DNA of 64,000 nucleotides, from NCBI RefSeq assembly GCF_009763805.1, contig NZ_CP046804.1, positions 2,604,001 to 2,668,000 on the forward strand, read 5' to 3'. Every line of letters starts with the position of its first letter. Position 1 is the stretch's first letter. Position numbers and translations under genes: made by a program. This DNA is from Vibrio cidicii. GTDB taxonomy: Bacteria; Pseudomonadota; Gammaproteobacteria; Enterobacterales; Vibrionaceae. Below the pieces are notes generated by a model that did not search any database, was not told the DNA's origin, and saw only the letters and a list, made by a program, of their open reading frames with translations. Shown here one piece after another: positions 28,074-38,311 of the stretch.

Positions 28074-29264
28074 TTACATCTTGCTATCGAGGTATTTGCC
28101 CGTTTCTTTATGACCGAAGTCAGGGATCATCGTAAAGAAGAGCGCCACAATCTGCTCTTTGCTCCAAGCTCGTTGATCTTTCATTTGGGCAATTTGTTCT
28201 TCAAAAAGACTCAACAGCTCCGGTTGATACAGAGGTTCATTTTTGATGATGCCCAAGTTTTCAAAGCGGGCCATATCGAGCACTTCTTTGTCAGTAAAAA
28301 ACTCTTCAAAGTCTTTCTCACCTGTGGTGTCACTTTCGGTAAAAAGACAAGGCCATTTGCCTTGTGCTGGTAGCGTTTTCGCCAGTTCACGAGCTTCATC
28401 TTCATCCGCGCATAAATGCGGCTCGTAGCCTCTTTGCTTTAGGTATTTCACCGCAATGTCTGCAAATGTAATCAGATGCAGCGCTTCACTGAGTTTCGGG
28501 AAGAAAATATCGCGATTTTCACCAAAAATACACGACATCAAACACAGCTCACCCGATTCTTGAGGAGTGACAAAATAACGTTTGATATCGTTTGGTGCGA
28601 CAATCGGCTGATTTTTTTGGATACGTTGGTTAAAACCATGCAACAGAGAACCATCAGAAAAGGCCACGTTAGCAAAACGCGCAGTTGAGATGGCAATTTG
28701 CTCACTCTTACGCATCAAGAACATTTCCATAATGCGTTTGGACGCCCCCATCATATTGACGGGGTTGGCTGCTTTATCGGTCGAAACACAGAAGTACTTT
28801 TTAACACCAGCATCAATCGACTGTTGAATGGTTTTATCGGTATTGAATACGTTGACATCGATCATACGCATCAAGGTAAATGGGTCTTTCTCACTGCGCA
28901 CATGCTTGAGGGCAGAGAGGTTTAAGACATAATCATACTGACCATCGGCTTTGATAAAGGCATCATACTCAACCGAACCGATATCCAGAGCGAAGGTCTG
29001 GAAGTCGCCGTCAATGTAGCCAAATGAACTGCGAATATCGCGGACCAACTCCACCATATTGTTCTCACTGATATCAACAACGTGCAACTTCTGAGGATGG
29101 CGCTTAAAGATTTCTTTAGTGACCGCTTGGCCAATCGACCCCGCACCGCCAAGAACAAGAAAGCGTGACTGTGAAACGATACGAGATAACTCAGCTTCGT
29201 GCTGGGCAATGTCTTGGGTAAACAGCGCATCGGTACGACCGATGAGAGGAAGAATTGGGTTCAT
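28074..29264 (-). CDS. legB: NDP-N-acetylglucosamine 4,6-dehydratase (LegB type)
   Basis: A 396-residue extended SDR-type protein. It has the Rossmann motif FLVLGGAGSIGQAVTKEI, the conserved LSALKHVRSEKDP, and an active site with Met in place of the usual Tyr (NMMGASKRIMEMF), as in the FlmA/PglF/CapE family. It makes the 4-keto-6-deoxy sugar that LegC aminates. With PtmE present, the natural substrate is more likely GDP- than UDP-linked, but the sequence does not decide this. It is the first gene of the eleven-gene operon. The 29265-29426 gap upstream must hold its promoter and that of the divergent glycosyltransferase. Confidence 0.9.
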   Translation of the reverse strand: MNPILPLIGRTDALFTQDIAQHEAELSRIVSQSRFLVLGGAGSIGQAVTKEIFKRHPQKLHVVDISENNMVELVRDIRSSFGYIDGDFQTFALDIGSVEYDAFIKADGQYDYVLNLSALKHVRSEKDPFTLMRMIDVNVFNTDKTIQQSIDAGVKKYFCVSTDKAANPVNMMGASKRIMEMFLMRKSEQIAISTARFANVAFSDGSLLHGFNQRIQKNQPIVAPNDIKRYFVTPQESGELCLMSCIFGENRDIFFPKLSEALHLITFADIAVKYLKQRGYEPHLCADEDEARELAKTLPAQGKWPCLFTESDTTGEKDFEEFFTDKEVLDMARFENLGIIKNEPLYQPELLSLFEEQIAQMKDQRAWSKEQIVALFFTMIPDFGHKETGKYLDSKM

Positions 29265-29426
29265 AAGAGATGACTACGAGTTATGACTAATGCTCGGATT
29301 TTAAACCAAGGGAGTGATAGGGGAAAGCAAAGGCAAAAAAAACTGCTGGAAAACTGGTATTTATCACCTCAAAACATTCATAATGCGTTCTACAGTCATT
29401 AACCTTTGTAAACTAAGTTTCTTGAT

Positions 29427-30644
29427 ATGAATTTCCTCTTTCACACACTTTCTCTAACTTCTTCCGGCGGTAGTCGTGTTATCACCAACTTGAGTAACTA
29501 TTTGGTCGAAGAAGGCCATAAAGTCGCAATTGTGATCGATAGAAATCGTGTTGCATTCCCTTTGCATGAAAATGTTAAAGTCTACCATCTCAAGAGTTTT
29601 TCACTCAAAGATGTAACTCCAGTTTACCAAGGTGACACCCAGCACTTTCAACAACATTTAAAAACAAAAAGTGAAAAAAAAGCGAAGAATAAATTAAAGT
29701 TAAGAGACAAATACCCTATCATCCAAAAAATAAACGATTGGAAAAAGTACTTATTAAAGTTATTCACATTCCCTAGCAAGTACTTGGTAATGAGAAAGTT
29801 TATGTCTGAGTTTAAGCCAGATAAAATCGCCAGTCATAATATGTACTATTTCTTAGAACACTATTTTTTCTATCCAAAGGATAAATTTAGCGTCGTGTTA
29901 CATAATTCTCCTAAGGAAGTGATCGTAAATAGAGGCATTCAGCATTTACTACCTTTGAAATACTACTTCAGAAACCGCAATTGTATCTCTGTATCTGAAG
30001 GTGTTTTACAAGAAATGAAAGAGCTGATGCCATGTATATCAGATTCGTCACAAACTATTTATAATCCTTTCGACTTTGAAGAGATCCGTAATCGTTCAGA
30101 GGCCCACATTGCCTCTTTCTTTGTGGAAAACAAATATATTCTTTCTGTCTCCTCTCTAGCGCCAGGAAAACGTGTAGAGCGAGTTATCAACGCATTCTCA
30201 TTACTAGAAGATAAGAGTCTTTATCTAGTCATTCTTGGTATCGGTGAAGAAGAGAAGAAACTTAAACAGCTCGTAACTGATCTAGATCTTGAATCCCGTG
30301 TGAAGTTTGAAGGCTTTGTAGAAAACCCTATGCCTTATATGAAGCATGCTGAGTGTCTAGTGTTAGCCTCTGATTCAGAAGGACTACCCACCGTTTTGAT
30401 TGAATCACTAGTGTGTGGGACACCTGTTGTCAGCACTAACTGTAAAACGGGGCCAAGTGAAATATTAGTTGGTTTTCAGGCACAATATCTGGTTGAGCTA
30501 GATCAAACAGAAACACAGATTTATAAGTGTCTAGCCGAGAGAGTTTGCCTAGCATTGCAACATAAAAAGATAAACCAAGAGGCGCTTTTGCGTTTTTCAC
30601 GCGAGACGACGATCAAGCAATGGCAAAACCGTCGCGCTTCATAG
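29427..30644 (+). CDS. Glycosyltransferase family 4
   Basis: A 405-residue GT-B enzyme. The N-terminal acceptor domain opens LTSSGGSRVITNLSNYLVEEG, and the donor domain contains ILSVSSLAPGKRVERVINAF, VKFEGFVENPMPYM and the EX7E-type motif ASDSEGLPTVLIESLVCG. It is a retaining transferase using a nucleotide sugar. Low GC and A-rich codons contrast with the waa genes and suggest horizontal acquisition. It is divergent from the Leg operon and converges with the next GT2 gene over a 15-base gap. Donor and acceptor unknown; LPS core extension is likely from context. Confidence 0.88.
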   Translation: MNFLFHTLSLTSSGGSRVITNLSNYLVEEGHKVAIVIDRNRVAFPLHENVKVYHLKSFSLKDVTPVYQGDTQHFQQHLKTKSEKKAKNKLKLRDKYPIIQKINDWKKYLLKLFTFPSKYLVMRKFMSEFKPDKIASHNMYYFLEHYFFYPKDKFSVVLHNSPKEVIVNRGIQHLLPLKYYFRNRNCISVSEGVLQEMKELMPCISDSSQTIYNPFDFEEIRNRSEAHIASFFVENKYILSVSSLAPGKRVERVINAFSLLEDKSLYLVILGIGEEEKKLKQLVTDLDLESRVKFEGFVENPMPYMKHAECLVLASDSEGLPTVLIESLVCGTPVVSTNCKTGPSEILVGFQAQYLVELDQTETQIYKCLAERVCLALQHKKINQEALLRFSRETTIKQWQNRRAS

Positions 30645-30659
30645 AGACAACTATAGATA

Positions 30660-31550
30660 TTACTGTTGCCAAAGTTTCCTCAAGGAGGCTTTAACACCAC
30701 GACGCCAACACTTTCTACGAATTTTTTGGAATTTTTTCTTCATAAAATCAATTTCCGATGTGTATTTACCACACGTTATTTCATTAATTAGTGTCATAGC
30801 GATAATCATACGGCGATAAAACTCGGTGCGCTTTTTCCAATTTACAGTAGCAAAATTGGTAGTAAATGAACCTGAATGTTGGATTCTATATACTGACATA
30901 GGTTCAGGAAAATAATAAGCCCCACCATCTTTTGATGCCATAATCTGAAAGAAATAGTCACCACAAGGCATAGTAATAATAAGCTCTTTTGTTATTTGAG
31001 AAAAAGCCTCTTTACGGCAGAATAATCCCGAAGTTGGCATAAATGATCCGTCGCCTAGAATCACCTCTTGAGGCGTAAATTTTCGTTCATCTTCACTATG
31101 GTGAGCAAATAAATTCCTTTCACCATTTGGTGTTTCAGTATATGCGCTATGAAAGCTTGCCGATAAATCAGGGTTTGCTTCTAACGCATCGTATTGCTTT
31201 TGCAATTTATACGGATCTATCCAGTAGTCATCACCTTCACATAGTGCAATGTATTTGCCCGTAGCATGAGAAGCTGTAAAACAAGTCACCTCTACATCAG
31301 GAACCTGGCATTGATTCTCGCTCTGTAGCAACAGGGTGACCTTATCTGAATGCATACGCTGAAAGTTTTTAAGTACTTCTGCAGTATTATCTGTCGATGC
31401 ATCATCATGGATCACTATCTCAAGGTTACAATTTACTTTTTGCTCTACAAAACTCTTCAGCGCCGACTCCACTAAATGGGCTTGATTGTAGGTAATACAG
31501 ACAATCGAGATGTCGGCTTGAAAATCTGATTCTCTTTCGATCTTTAACAT
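30660..31550 (-). CDS. Glycosyltransferase family 2
   Basis: A 296-residue GT-A inverting glycosyltransferase. The nucleotide-binding motif is VCITYNQAHLVESALKSF, IVIHDDASTDNTAEVLK follows, and the DXD-like metal site is EGDDYWIDP. A C-terminal basic region (KKKFQKIRRKCWRRG) could contact the membrane. It lies on the minus strand, alone between two plus-strand genes. Low GC, as in its neighbours. Specificity cannot be predicted; a role in outer core or surface glycan synthesis is inferred from the locus. Confidence 0.88.
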   Translation of the reverse strand: MLKIERESDFQADISIVCITYNQAHLVESALKSFVEQKVNCNLEIVIHDDASTDNTAEVLKNFQRMHSDKVTLLLQSENQCQVPDVEVTCFTASHATGKYIALCEGDDYWIDPYKLQKQYDALEANPDLSASFHSAYTETPNGERNLFAHHSEDERKFTPQEVILGDGSFMPTSGLFCRKEAFSQITKELIITMPCGDYFFQIMASKDGGAYYFPEPMSVYRIQHSGSFTTNFATVNWKKRTEFYRRMIIAMTLINEITCGKYTSEIDFMKKKFQKIRRKCWRRGVKASLRKLWQQ

Positions 31551-31730
31551 TAACTGGTCCCTAGAAACACATTAAACAAAGACATATGAAAAAATGGCGT
31601 AGAATGTAACTTAAAACCAAACTAAGCTTTCCCCATGTTCAGCACTGCAGTATTCTATCGCTTCGTCTAGTTAGATAAAACTACTGTTTGCTTAAACTAT
31701 TTGGAAAGAAAGACTCTCGGAGATAAAAAA

Positions 31731-32807
31731 GTGAATCAACCTATAGATTTTAAAGCTCTTGGAGAATGGTCATCATCTCCAGAAGCTGTTGACTTTCTCT
31801 TTAGCCAGAAATCAATAAAGCGCTTTGCCATTGGTAGAAATGAATCAACTCTTGAAGTGGCAAGAATTGTTCAGCTTGACGGTATTATTGATGACTTTTG
31901 TGACATCGTGGATTGGAATGGTATTCCTATAGTAACAAGTACACACTTGGACGATGAATCTTATGTTGTTAACTGCTCAACCTCTATTTCTCCTGTAAGT
32001 GTAGAACGAGTTTTTTCAAAAAAACCTGGTCATCTGATCAGCCTTAATGCTTTGATAACCGCCTCTTCTGGCTTACTATCCAAACCAAAGTTTTGTACTG
32101 AAATGTGGGATGTAGTTGAAAATCAAAGCGTTACACTCAATGAGATTTTCCAAAAACTAAGTGATGAAAAATCAAAAAAAACATTTTTAGACACCATAAC
32201 TTACCGTCTTTACCTTAAACCTAGCTCTATGATTGACTATACTGTCCAAATACAAAATCAGTATTTTGAAGACTTTATGGAATACAACAATGAAGTTTTC
32301 TTAGATGCAGGTGGATTTGATGGTGATACGGCTCAAGAGTTTGCGGACAGATATCCAGACTATAAAGAAATCATCCTCATTGAACCTTCCGAAGCTAACA
32401 TAAGCAAGGCTCGTGTTCGTTTGTCCTCCTATGATAGAATTACTTATTTGCAAAATGCTGTATCAAATGAGAATAAGCAATTAAACTTTACTCCTGATGC
32501 TGGCTCAGCCTCTGCCATAACAGAGGCAGGCGAGTTTATGGTAGATGCTATAAAGATAGACACAATCAAAACAGCCACATCGATTAGTACTATTAAAATG
32601 GATCTTGAAGGATGGGAAATGCAAGCACTCAAAGGTGCTACTCAAACTATTTCTCATGGAAAACCTAAGCTGGCTATTGCGGTATACCATTCATCCTATG
32701 ACTATATTGACATCTATAAATATATCATGAGACTAAATCCAAACTACAATATTTATCTGAGACATTACACTGAAGGATGGTCAGAAACAATCATGTTCTT
32801 TAAATAA
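31731..32807 (+). CDS. FkbM family methyltransferase
   Basis: I set the start at GTG 31731 because GGAG lies eight bases upstream; the longer frame from TTG 31701 has no good site. The 358-residue product has an N-terminal domain of about 150 residues (DFKALGEWSSSPEAVDFLF) that could be a nucleotide or sugar-binding module. A SAM-dependent FkbM methyltransferase domain follows, with VFLDAGGFDGDTAQEF (motif I), IILIEPSEANISKA and IKMDLEGWEMQALKGA. It probably O-methylates a sugar of the surface glycan. Divergent from the GT2 gene. Confidence 0.85.
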   Translation: MNQPIDFKALGEWSSSPEAVDFLFSQKSIKRFAIGRNESTLEVARIVQLDGIIDDFCDIVDWNGIPIVTSTHLDDESYVVNCSTSISPVSVERVFSKKPGHLISLNALITASSGLLSKPKFCTEMWDVVENQSVTLNEIFQKLSDEKSKKTFLDTITYRLYLKPSSMIDYTVQIQNQYFEDFMEYNNEVFLDAGGFDGDTAQEFADRYPDYKEIILIEPSEANISKARVRLSSYDRITYLQNAVSNENKQLNFTPDAGSASAITEAGEFMVDAIKIDTIKTATSISTIKMDLEGWEMQALKGATQTISHGKPKLAIAVYHSSYDYIDIYKYIMRLNPNYNIYLRHYTEGWSETIMFFK

Positions 32808-32815
32808 TTCCAATC

Positions 32816-32854
32816 ATTATTCCGAACAAAATTTCCAGTTATGTTCGGAATAAT
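32816..32854. terminator. Bidirectional hairpin terminator
   Basis: A perfect 13-bp stem, ATTATTCCGAACA (32816-32828) with TGTTCGGAATAAT (32842-32854), lies between the convergent FkbM gene and the ATP-grasp gene. The stem ends are AT-rich, so either strand gives a weak U-rich end. Confidence 0.65.
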
Positions 32855-32873
32855 TCTAGATTTTATTTAACCT

Positions 32874-34014
32874 TTATCTATCAGATAAAAGGTAAGCATC
32901 ACGATATAAGAATGTTCTATATAACCTCTCAACGCTTTCATCTTGACAAAATAAAATCCCCACCCTGTTACCTTGCCTAGGTTGAATCTCTTCGCCAAGA
33001 GATAAAAGTGGGAAAAATGCTTTTATCTTAGTTGGTTCAATAAAATTTAATCCATCGTAATGGCACAGTTCCATTGATGATACTGTGTGACGAACTATCG
33101 GCTGACTCTCGGTTTCTCTGAGTTGAAAATGGTTCTTTAAGAAAGTAAGAAGCAAATTTTCCAGCATAATCATAGCCTGTACTATATTCGATCAATTTCG
33201 AGTATAGATCTCCAGGGCAACGCCGAGTGATTTCTATTAAATAAGGAGTTTTATCTTGTAGAATAAATTGCAGATGCACCAAACCATCGACTAATTTTAA
33301 ATGAGCAGCAATAGTTTCAACACTTTCCTTAAGCATAGCAAGTGTGACTTCATCAAATTCTCTATCAACATAGCTGGTATCTACGGCATAGGGATTGGCC
33401 GAGGAGCCCTCCAACACGACAAAACTATCGATCACTTTCTGCTGTTCAATGAAAGCGCTATAACTATAGAGTTGGCCGTCAACAAATGTTTCTATCAATG
33501 CTCTACCTGTCGGGCTTACAGCACTGGCTTGCTCATAGGCAATCGTCAATGCATCAATATCATTCCCTTCAACAACAGAAACACCTCGCCCACTAAAAGC
33601 ATCAACCGGCTTACAAATAAATCGGCCATGTAGCGGAAAGTCTTCCTTTTGTTGGCGTTGAGGAGAGCTGAGAAGGAGGAGAGCACACATCTCTCTGAAT
33701 TTTTGTTTCTCACCAAGGAATCGATAGTTTTCCGGATGGTCAAAACAATGGTGATTTGGTGCAACCTGTTGACATACTTCGATCGACAGATCCGTACAGC
33801 CTGGCAAGACAAAATCGATACTGAGATCACTGATAATTTGACGTACTTCAGTGACTTGACTGTAATCTTGATCTATCCAATTACTACCCGCTTTTAAAGC
33901 AAGCGCATCATTCGCACGATTACCCATAACAAAGACATCATGTCCTCGACCAAGAAGAAAACGATAAATAGGTAACGATGAAAAAGCCGTGTCTAATAAT
34001 AATACTCTACTCAC
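32874..34014 (-). CDS. ATP-grasp domain protein (frame broken by 1 base at 33112-33116)
   Basis: The start is probably GTG 34014, with AGAGGA upstream and five bases after the previous stop; it gives MSRVLLLDTAFSSLPIYRFL, a PreATP-grasp fold. ATP-grasp motifs follow: RFICKPVDAFSGRGVSVVE, ALIETFVDGQLYSYSAFI and HLQFILQDKTPYLIEITRRCPGD, where the final Glu/Arg binds Mg-ATP. The frame breaks at GAAAC on the coding strand (33112-33116). Removing one A gives FSTQRTESQPIVRH and 379 residues. The enzyme likely ligates a carboxylic acid to an amine through an acyl phosphate, perhaps onto the amino sugar made by the upstream aminotransferase. The substrate is unknown. Confidence 0.8.
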
Positions 34015-34018
34015 AATA

Positions 34019-35123
34019 TTATCCTCTTGGCTCAATCTTAATGGGCTTATCCAATAATATGGACTGCTGAATAGCGTCAAGAACTCTCATATTGTTGTAA
34101 CCACTATCACCACTAACTAGTGGTAATTCATTACCCAAAATAACCTCGATAAAATGCTCAAGTTGACGAAGCAGTGGATCTTCCGCATGAACTGCCAGTG
34201 TTTGATGTTCAAAAGGTTTCCACCAAGAGGCACTCTCTTTATCTTTGTAATAAGTAAAATGCATATTAGGAAAATCAAGAGAGCCATTTGTACCAGTAAA
34301 ATGATAACAAGATTCTTGTGGGTAATAAGGATAAGCAGGATTTTCTCCGCTGGTCATTTCCCAACTTTTTGTACTCGCAGCACAATCCGAAAGGATATAT
34401 GTCCCAATGCAGCCATTATCAAATTCTAGATTAATCGCAACAGTGTCTTCTACTTCAAATTGACGAGTGGCACTTGAAGCGAAAGCGAATACCCGAACAA
34501 TCTCTCCACACAGTTTCGCGCATAATGCCAATTTCATGAATCAGATTGATTAAAATTGGACCGCCTCCCTTTTTCTTCCGCCACTCTCCTTCAACAAAAT
34601 AATGTGCTGGTTTAAAAAATTGGGCACTTCCTTGGACAGAAACCAATTTACCAAACTGTTCACTATCGATGATTTCTTTCGCCACAGGCATAAACGAACT
34701 ATAAGTGCGATGGTGACCAACAAGCACAGGTACTCGCTTAAGCTTTGCATGCTGCACCAATAGCTTCGCTTTTTCCAATGTATCCGTTAGGGGTTTTTCA
34801 ACAAGAATTGGTAAGTTACGATCAATACACTTAATAGCGTGATCGTAATGAAATTCATTGGGTGAGCTGATAATGACCGCATCAAAATAATGATGTTCAA
34901 ATGCTTCCTCTAAAGAACCATAAACACCTGCACCGATTTCCTGTATATAGTGCTCATGCATTTTAGGATGCAAGGCAACGATCGCTTCTACTTTGCAATT
35001 GTTATGTTCATGAATCAATTGAATGTGTTTTCGTCCAATCAAGCCTGGTCCGATCACTAAGAATTTTATCACTTTGTTCTCATTCAGAGTCACTTTAGCC
35101 AACTTACCTTCTCTCTTATTCAA
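34019..35123 (-). CDS. Gfo/Idh/MocA-family oxidoreductase (frame broken by 1 base at 34513-34517)
   Basis: The start is TTG 35123, overlapping the DAHP synthase stop, or an internal GTG before IKFLVIGPG. It has a Rossmann motif FLVIGPGLIGRKHIQLI and the family lysine in LVEKPLTDTLEKAKLL. The frame breaks at GAAAC on the coding strand (34513-34517). Removing one A gives HEIGIMRELCGEIVRVFAFA and 367 residues. The C-terminal domain has EDTVAINLEFDNGCIGTY, normal for the family. It sits between DAHP synthase and the ATP-grasp gene and is different from PtmF. It probably oxidises a sugar or a sugar-derived acid. Substrate unknown. Confidence 0.82.
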
Positions 35124-36184
35124 CCTAGTGTTTGTCTTTGCTCTACTGCTATTGATAGCTCTTTAAGCATTTCTAGTGTATCCGCCCAGCTAATACAGCC
35201 ATCCGTGATTGACTGACCATAATTTAGTGCTTGGCCAGAAACCATATCTTGACGACCAGCAACTAAATTAGACTCAATCATAACACCCATAATGCTGGTA
35301 TTACCTTGCGTCATTTGTTCACAAACATCTCGGCCAACGAGCTTTTGTCGCTGATACTGTTTAGAGCTGTTGCCATGGCTACAATCTATCATCAACTTGG
35401 GTGTTAAACTGCTCGCAGCCAACCGCTCTGTCGCCTTCATCACATGCTGTTCTTGATAATTTGGCTCAAGACCGCCACGTAATATGATATGGCCATAGGG
35501 ATTACCATGGGTATGCGTTACACAGGCTTGACCTGTTTGATCAATCGCCAGTTTAAAGTGTCTAGCTTGTGCTGCCTTGACACCATCGATAGCTACTTCA
35601 ATACTGCCATTGGTTGCATTTTTGAAACCGACTGGGAAAGGCAAACCCGAGGCTAATTCTCTATGAATTTGCGATTCTGTCGTTCGCGCACCAATAGCTC
35701 CCCATGAAACCAAATCATATAAATATTCTGGTGTGATCATATCGAGAAATTCACAAGCAACTGGAATACCTAATTCAGTGAGTTTGACCAAAAGGTTACG
35801 CGAAATTTCCAAACCATCATTAATGGAAAAACTACCATCGAGATATGGATCGTTAATCAGACCTTTCCAGCCAACCGTTGTTCTTGGCTTTTCAAAATAA
35901 ACTCTCATGACTATTTCTAGTTGTGACGAGAACTGCTGCCGTGCTTGAGCCAGTTTTAATCCGTATTCTTCGGCCTGCTGCACGTCATGAATCGAGCACG
36001 GACCAACAACAACTAAAAGACGTGAATCCTTGCCCGAAACAATCTGTTTTATTGCAGAGCGATTTCTTCCAATGGTCTGCTGTACTAAGGCACTACTTTT
36101 AAGACACTTTTCACGTATCTGCTTTGGCGTTAGCAAATTCATTGTGGATGTTAAACTAGCATTACTACAAGCTTGTTCTTTCAT
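35120..36184 (-). CDS. Class I 3-deoxy-7-phosphoheptulonate (DAHP) synthase
   Basis: A 354-residue AroF/AroG/AroH-type enzyme that condenses PEP and erythrose 4-phosphate. Signature regions are LLVVVGPCSIHDVQQAEEYG, RVYFEKPRTTVGWKG, GARTTESQIHRELASG and HIILRGGLEPNY. The metal ligands Cys (in GPCSIHD), His (in DCSHGNSSKQ), Glu and Asp are all visible, so it should be active. It is embedded in a sugar operon with no other shikimate gene nearby, which is odd: a housekeeping copy would be expected elsewhere. It overlaps the oxidoreductase gene by 4 bases, so co-expression is enforced. It may supply a dedicated precursor for the surface glycan. Confidence 0.93.
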   Translation of the reverse strand: MKEQACSNASLTSTMNLLTPKQIREKCLKSSALVQQTIGRNRSAIKQIVSGKDSRLLVVVGPCSIHDVQQAEEYGLKLAQARQQFSSQLEIVMRVYFEKPRTTVGWKGLINDPYLDGSFSINDGLEISRNLLVKLTELGIPVACEFLDMITPEYLYDLVSWGAIGARTTESQIHRELASGLPFPVGFKNATNGSIEVAIDGVKAAQARHFKLAIDQTGQACVTHTHGNPYGHIILRGGLEPNYQEQHVMKATERLAASSLTPKLMIDCSHGNSSKQYQRQKLVGRDVCEQMTQGNTSIMGVMIESNLVAGRQDMVSGQALNYGQSITDGCISWADTLEMLKELSIAVEQRQTLG

Positions 36185-36260
36185 TATCTATTTCTAATCC
36201 CATGATATTTTCTGCAGATACATTTTAAATCATCTACTTTTAAGCGGCTCAATACGCACC

Positions 36261-37355
36261 TTAAGTGGTAATAGCAGACCTTATAGCTAAGACTACCCTA
36301 TCTACTTCATTTTCTGTCATATAAGCATGTAACGGTAAACAGTAAGCCCCCTTTGCTTTGTCATGACTCACTGAGCAGCCAAAACTTTTCTGCTCCGGAT
36401 AGGCCAAGTCCAAGGATGGCGTAAAGTAGCGGCGGAACTGAATATTCTGACTTTCCAGTGTTTTTTGGAAATGAACCTGATCAATTTCGTCAACAAAGAT
36501 AGGCATATAAGCGCCATTATAAGATGCATTAAAATACCATTCTGGCATCTCAACTATTCCTTGCAACCCTCTTCTATAACGCTCAAACAATTTGACGCGA
36601 TGTGTTAAAACGGTATCAATATCGTCAAGCAGTGCTAAACCAACCGCACACTGGTACTCATTCAGTTTACCATTGATACCCCACGGGCCAAGTCTACCCT
36701 TCGCATCTATTCCGAAGTTGATTAGTTCCTTGGCTTTTTCAAAATCGCTTCTGCACTTAAAAATGATCGCGCCGCCTTCTACGGTGTGAAAAACTTTCGT
36801 AGCATGAAAACTCAAAGTACTCGCATCACCAAAATTCAACACTGATTTCCCATCTACTTTGACCCCGAATGCATGAGCGGCGTCATAGATCACCTTGATT
36901 TGATGCTGCTGCGCGAGACTCTCTATCGCTTCAACATTACAAGGATTGCCATACACATGAGTCGCGACAACCCCTTGAATAGATTGCGCGGAGCATGCCG
37001 AGGAGGTTAAGGCCGTCTCAAGTGCGTTCAGTGAAATATTGTAACTATCAGCTTCAATATCACAGTAAGACAAATCTACCCCTTGCCAAAGTAGAGCTGA
37101 TGAAGTAGCAGCAAAGGAAAAAGGTGTTGAAATAGCTCTTTCAATACCTAGTACCTTGCAGGCCACTTGCAAAGCTACCGTACCATTTGACACAAGTAGC
37201 AGGTTTTCTACACCTAGATACGCTTCCAGTTTTTGTGTAAGAAGCTGATGCAAAGGGCCAAAATTTGTATACCAGCCACAATTGTGTATCTGCGAAATAT
37301 AATCGGCAACTTTATCTAAGTTGGGAGTGAGTGGTTGGTTAAGTTTAATTGTCAT
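36261..37355 (-). CDS. DegT/DnrJ/EryC1/StrS-family aminotransferase
   Basis: A 364-residue PLP-dependent sugar aminotransferase. The catalytic lysine is in [19 protein letters not shown], with [17 protein letters not shown] for cofactor binding and [11 protein letters not shown] containing the PLP-nitrogen Asp. The start overlaps the end of rfbA by 11 bases, so it acts on a dTDP-4-keto-6-deoxyglucose-derived sugar. The [12 protein letters not shown] motif resembles the VioA group that makes dTDP-4-amino-4,6-dideoxyglucose; a 3-amino product is possible but no 3,4-ketoisomerase is seen. The specificity assignment is inference. Confidence 0.88.
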   Translation of the reverse strand: MTIKLNQPLTPNLDKVADYISQIHNCGWYTNFGPLHQLLTQKLEAYLGVENLLLVSNGTVALQVACKVLGIERAISTPFSFAATSSALLWQGVDLSYCDIEADSYNISLNALETALTSSACSAQSIQGVVATHVYGNPCNVEAIESLAQQHQIKVIYDAAHAFGVKVDGKSVLNFGDASTLSFHATKVFHTVEGGAIIFKCRSDFEKAKELINFGIDAKGRLGPWGINGKLNEYQCAVGLALLDDIDTVLTHRVKLFERYRRGLQGIVEMPEWYFNASYNGAYMPIFVDEIDQVHFQKTLESQNIQFRRYFTPSLDLAYPEQKSFGCSVSHDKAKGAYCLPLHAYMTENEVDRVVLAIRSAITT

Positions 37356-38232
37356 AGTTATTCTTAAGTAAACTCGAAAGATAAAGTCCGTAGCTATTTT
37401 TCGGTAAGACTTGAACCAAGCTTAATAGTTGCTCTCGGCTAATCCACTTATTACTAAACGCAATCTCTTCCAAACAAGCCACCTTCAGACCCTGAACGTT
37501 TTCAATCGTCTCAACAAAAGAAGAAGCTTCGTGCAAGCTGGCATGCGTGCCTGTATCAAGCCAAGCGAAACCGCGCCCAAGTAGCTCGACATTTAAGTTT
37601 CCTTGCTCAAGATACATTTGGTTCAAGGTCGTGATTTCTAGTTCTCCACGCGCAGAGGGTTTCACCTGCTTTGCCATTTCAATCACTTGGTTGTCATAGA
37701 AATAGAGTCCAGTCACTGCATAGTTTGATTTGGGCTCTTTGGGCTTCTCTTCTATTGAAATCGCCTGCATATTAGCATCAAACGCCACCACACCGAAACG
37801 CTCTGGATCTTTAACCTGATAACCAAACACCGTCGAACCTTGGCCATTTTCCGCTCTTTCTACCGCATGCTTGAGTTTAGGCGTAAAACCTTGGCCGTAG
37901 AAAATATTGTCTCCTAGCACTAAACACACAGAATCTGAGCCGATAAACTCTTCACCAATGATAAAGGCTTGCGCTAAACCATCGGGAGAAGGTTGTACTG
38001 CATAGTGCAGTGTGATGCCAAAATCAGAGCCATCGCCAAGCAGGCGCTGAAAACTCGCTTGATCTTCGGGGGTGGTGATAACAAGGATCTCGCGAATACC
38101 CGCTAACATCAGCACCGACAACGGGTAGTAAATCATTGGTTTATCGTAAACGGGTAACAACTGCTTAGAGACGCCGCGCGTAATCGGGTACAAACGAGTA
38201 CCAGAGCCACCAGCAAGAATAATACCTTTCAT
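37345..38232 (-). CDS. rfbA: Glucose-1-phosphate thymidylyltransferase
   Basis: A 295-residue RmlA enzyme making dTDP-glucose from glucose 1-phosphate and dTTP. It begins [20 protein letters not shown], the pyrophosphorylase signature, and contains [16 protein letters not shown], the catalytic [12 protein letters not shown] and the C-terminal [18 protein letters not shown]. Lies 79 bases downstream of rfbB, across a short CTAG-rich spacer, and overlaps the aminotransferase start. No rfbC or rfbD is present in the window, so the pathway branches to an amino sugar rather than to rhamnose here. Confidence 0.97.
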   Translation of the reverse strand: MKGIILAGGSGTRLYPITRGVSKQLLPVYDKPMIYYPLSVLMLAGIREILVITTPEDQASFQRLLGDGSDFGITLHYAVQPSPDGLAQAFIIGEEFIGSDSVCLVLGDNIFYGQGFTPKLKHAVERAENGQGSTVFGYQVKDPERFGVVAFDANMQAISIEEKPKEPKSNYAVTGLYFYDNQVIEMAKQVKPSARGELEITTLNQMYLEQGNLNVELLGRGFAWLDTGTHASLHEASSFVETIENVQGLKVACLEEIAFSNKWISREQLLSLVQVLPKNSYGLYLSSLLKNNYDN

Positions 38233-38311
38233 TGAAAATAGGTCCTAGATTTCTAGGTCCTAGGCCCTAGACAAGAGCAAGGGCATAGAACCAGCAAATT
38301 AAATATGCAAG

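Noticed and set aside
29465..29472. ops-like GGCGGTAG (JUMPstart) element
   Set aside because: It lies inside the GT4 coding region and simply encodes the conserved SSGGSR motif. It is not in a 5' leader and lacks the rest of the JUMPstart sequence.
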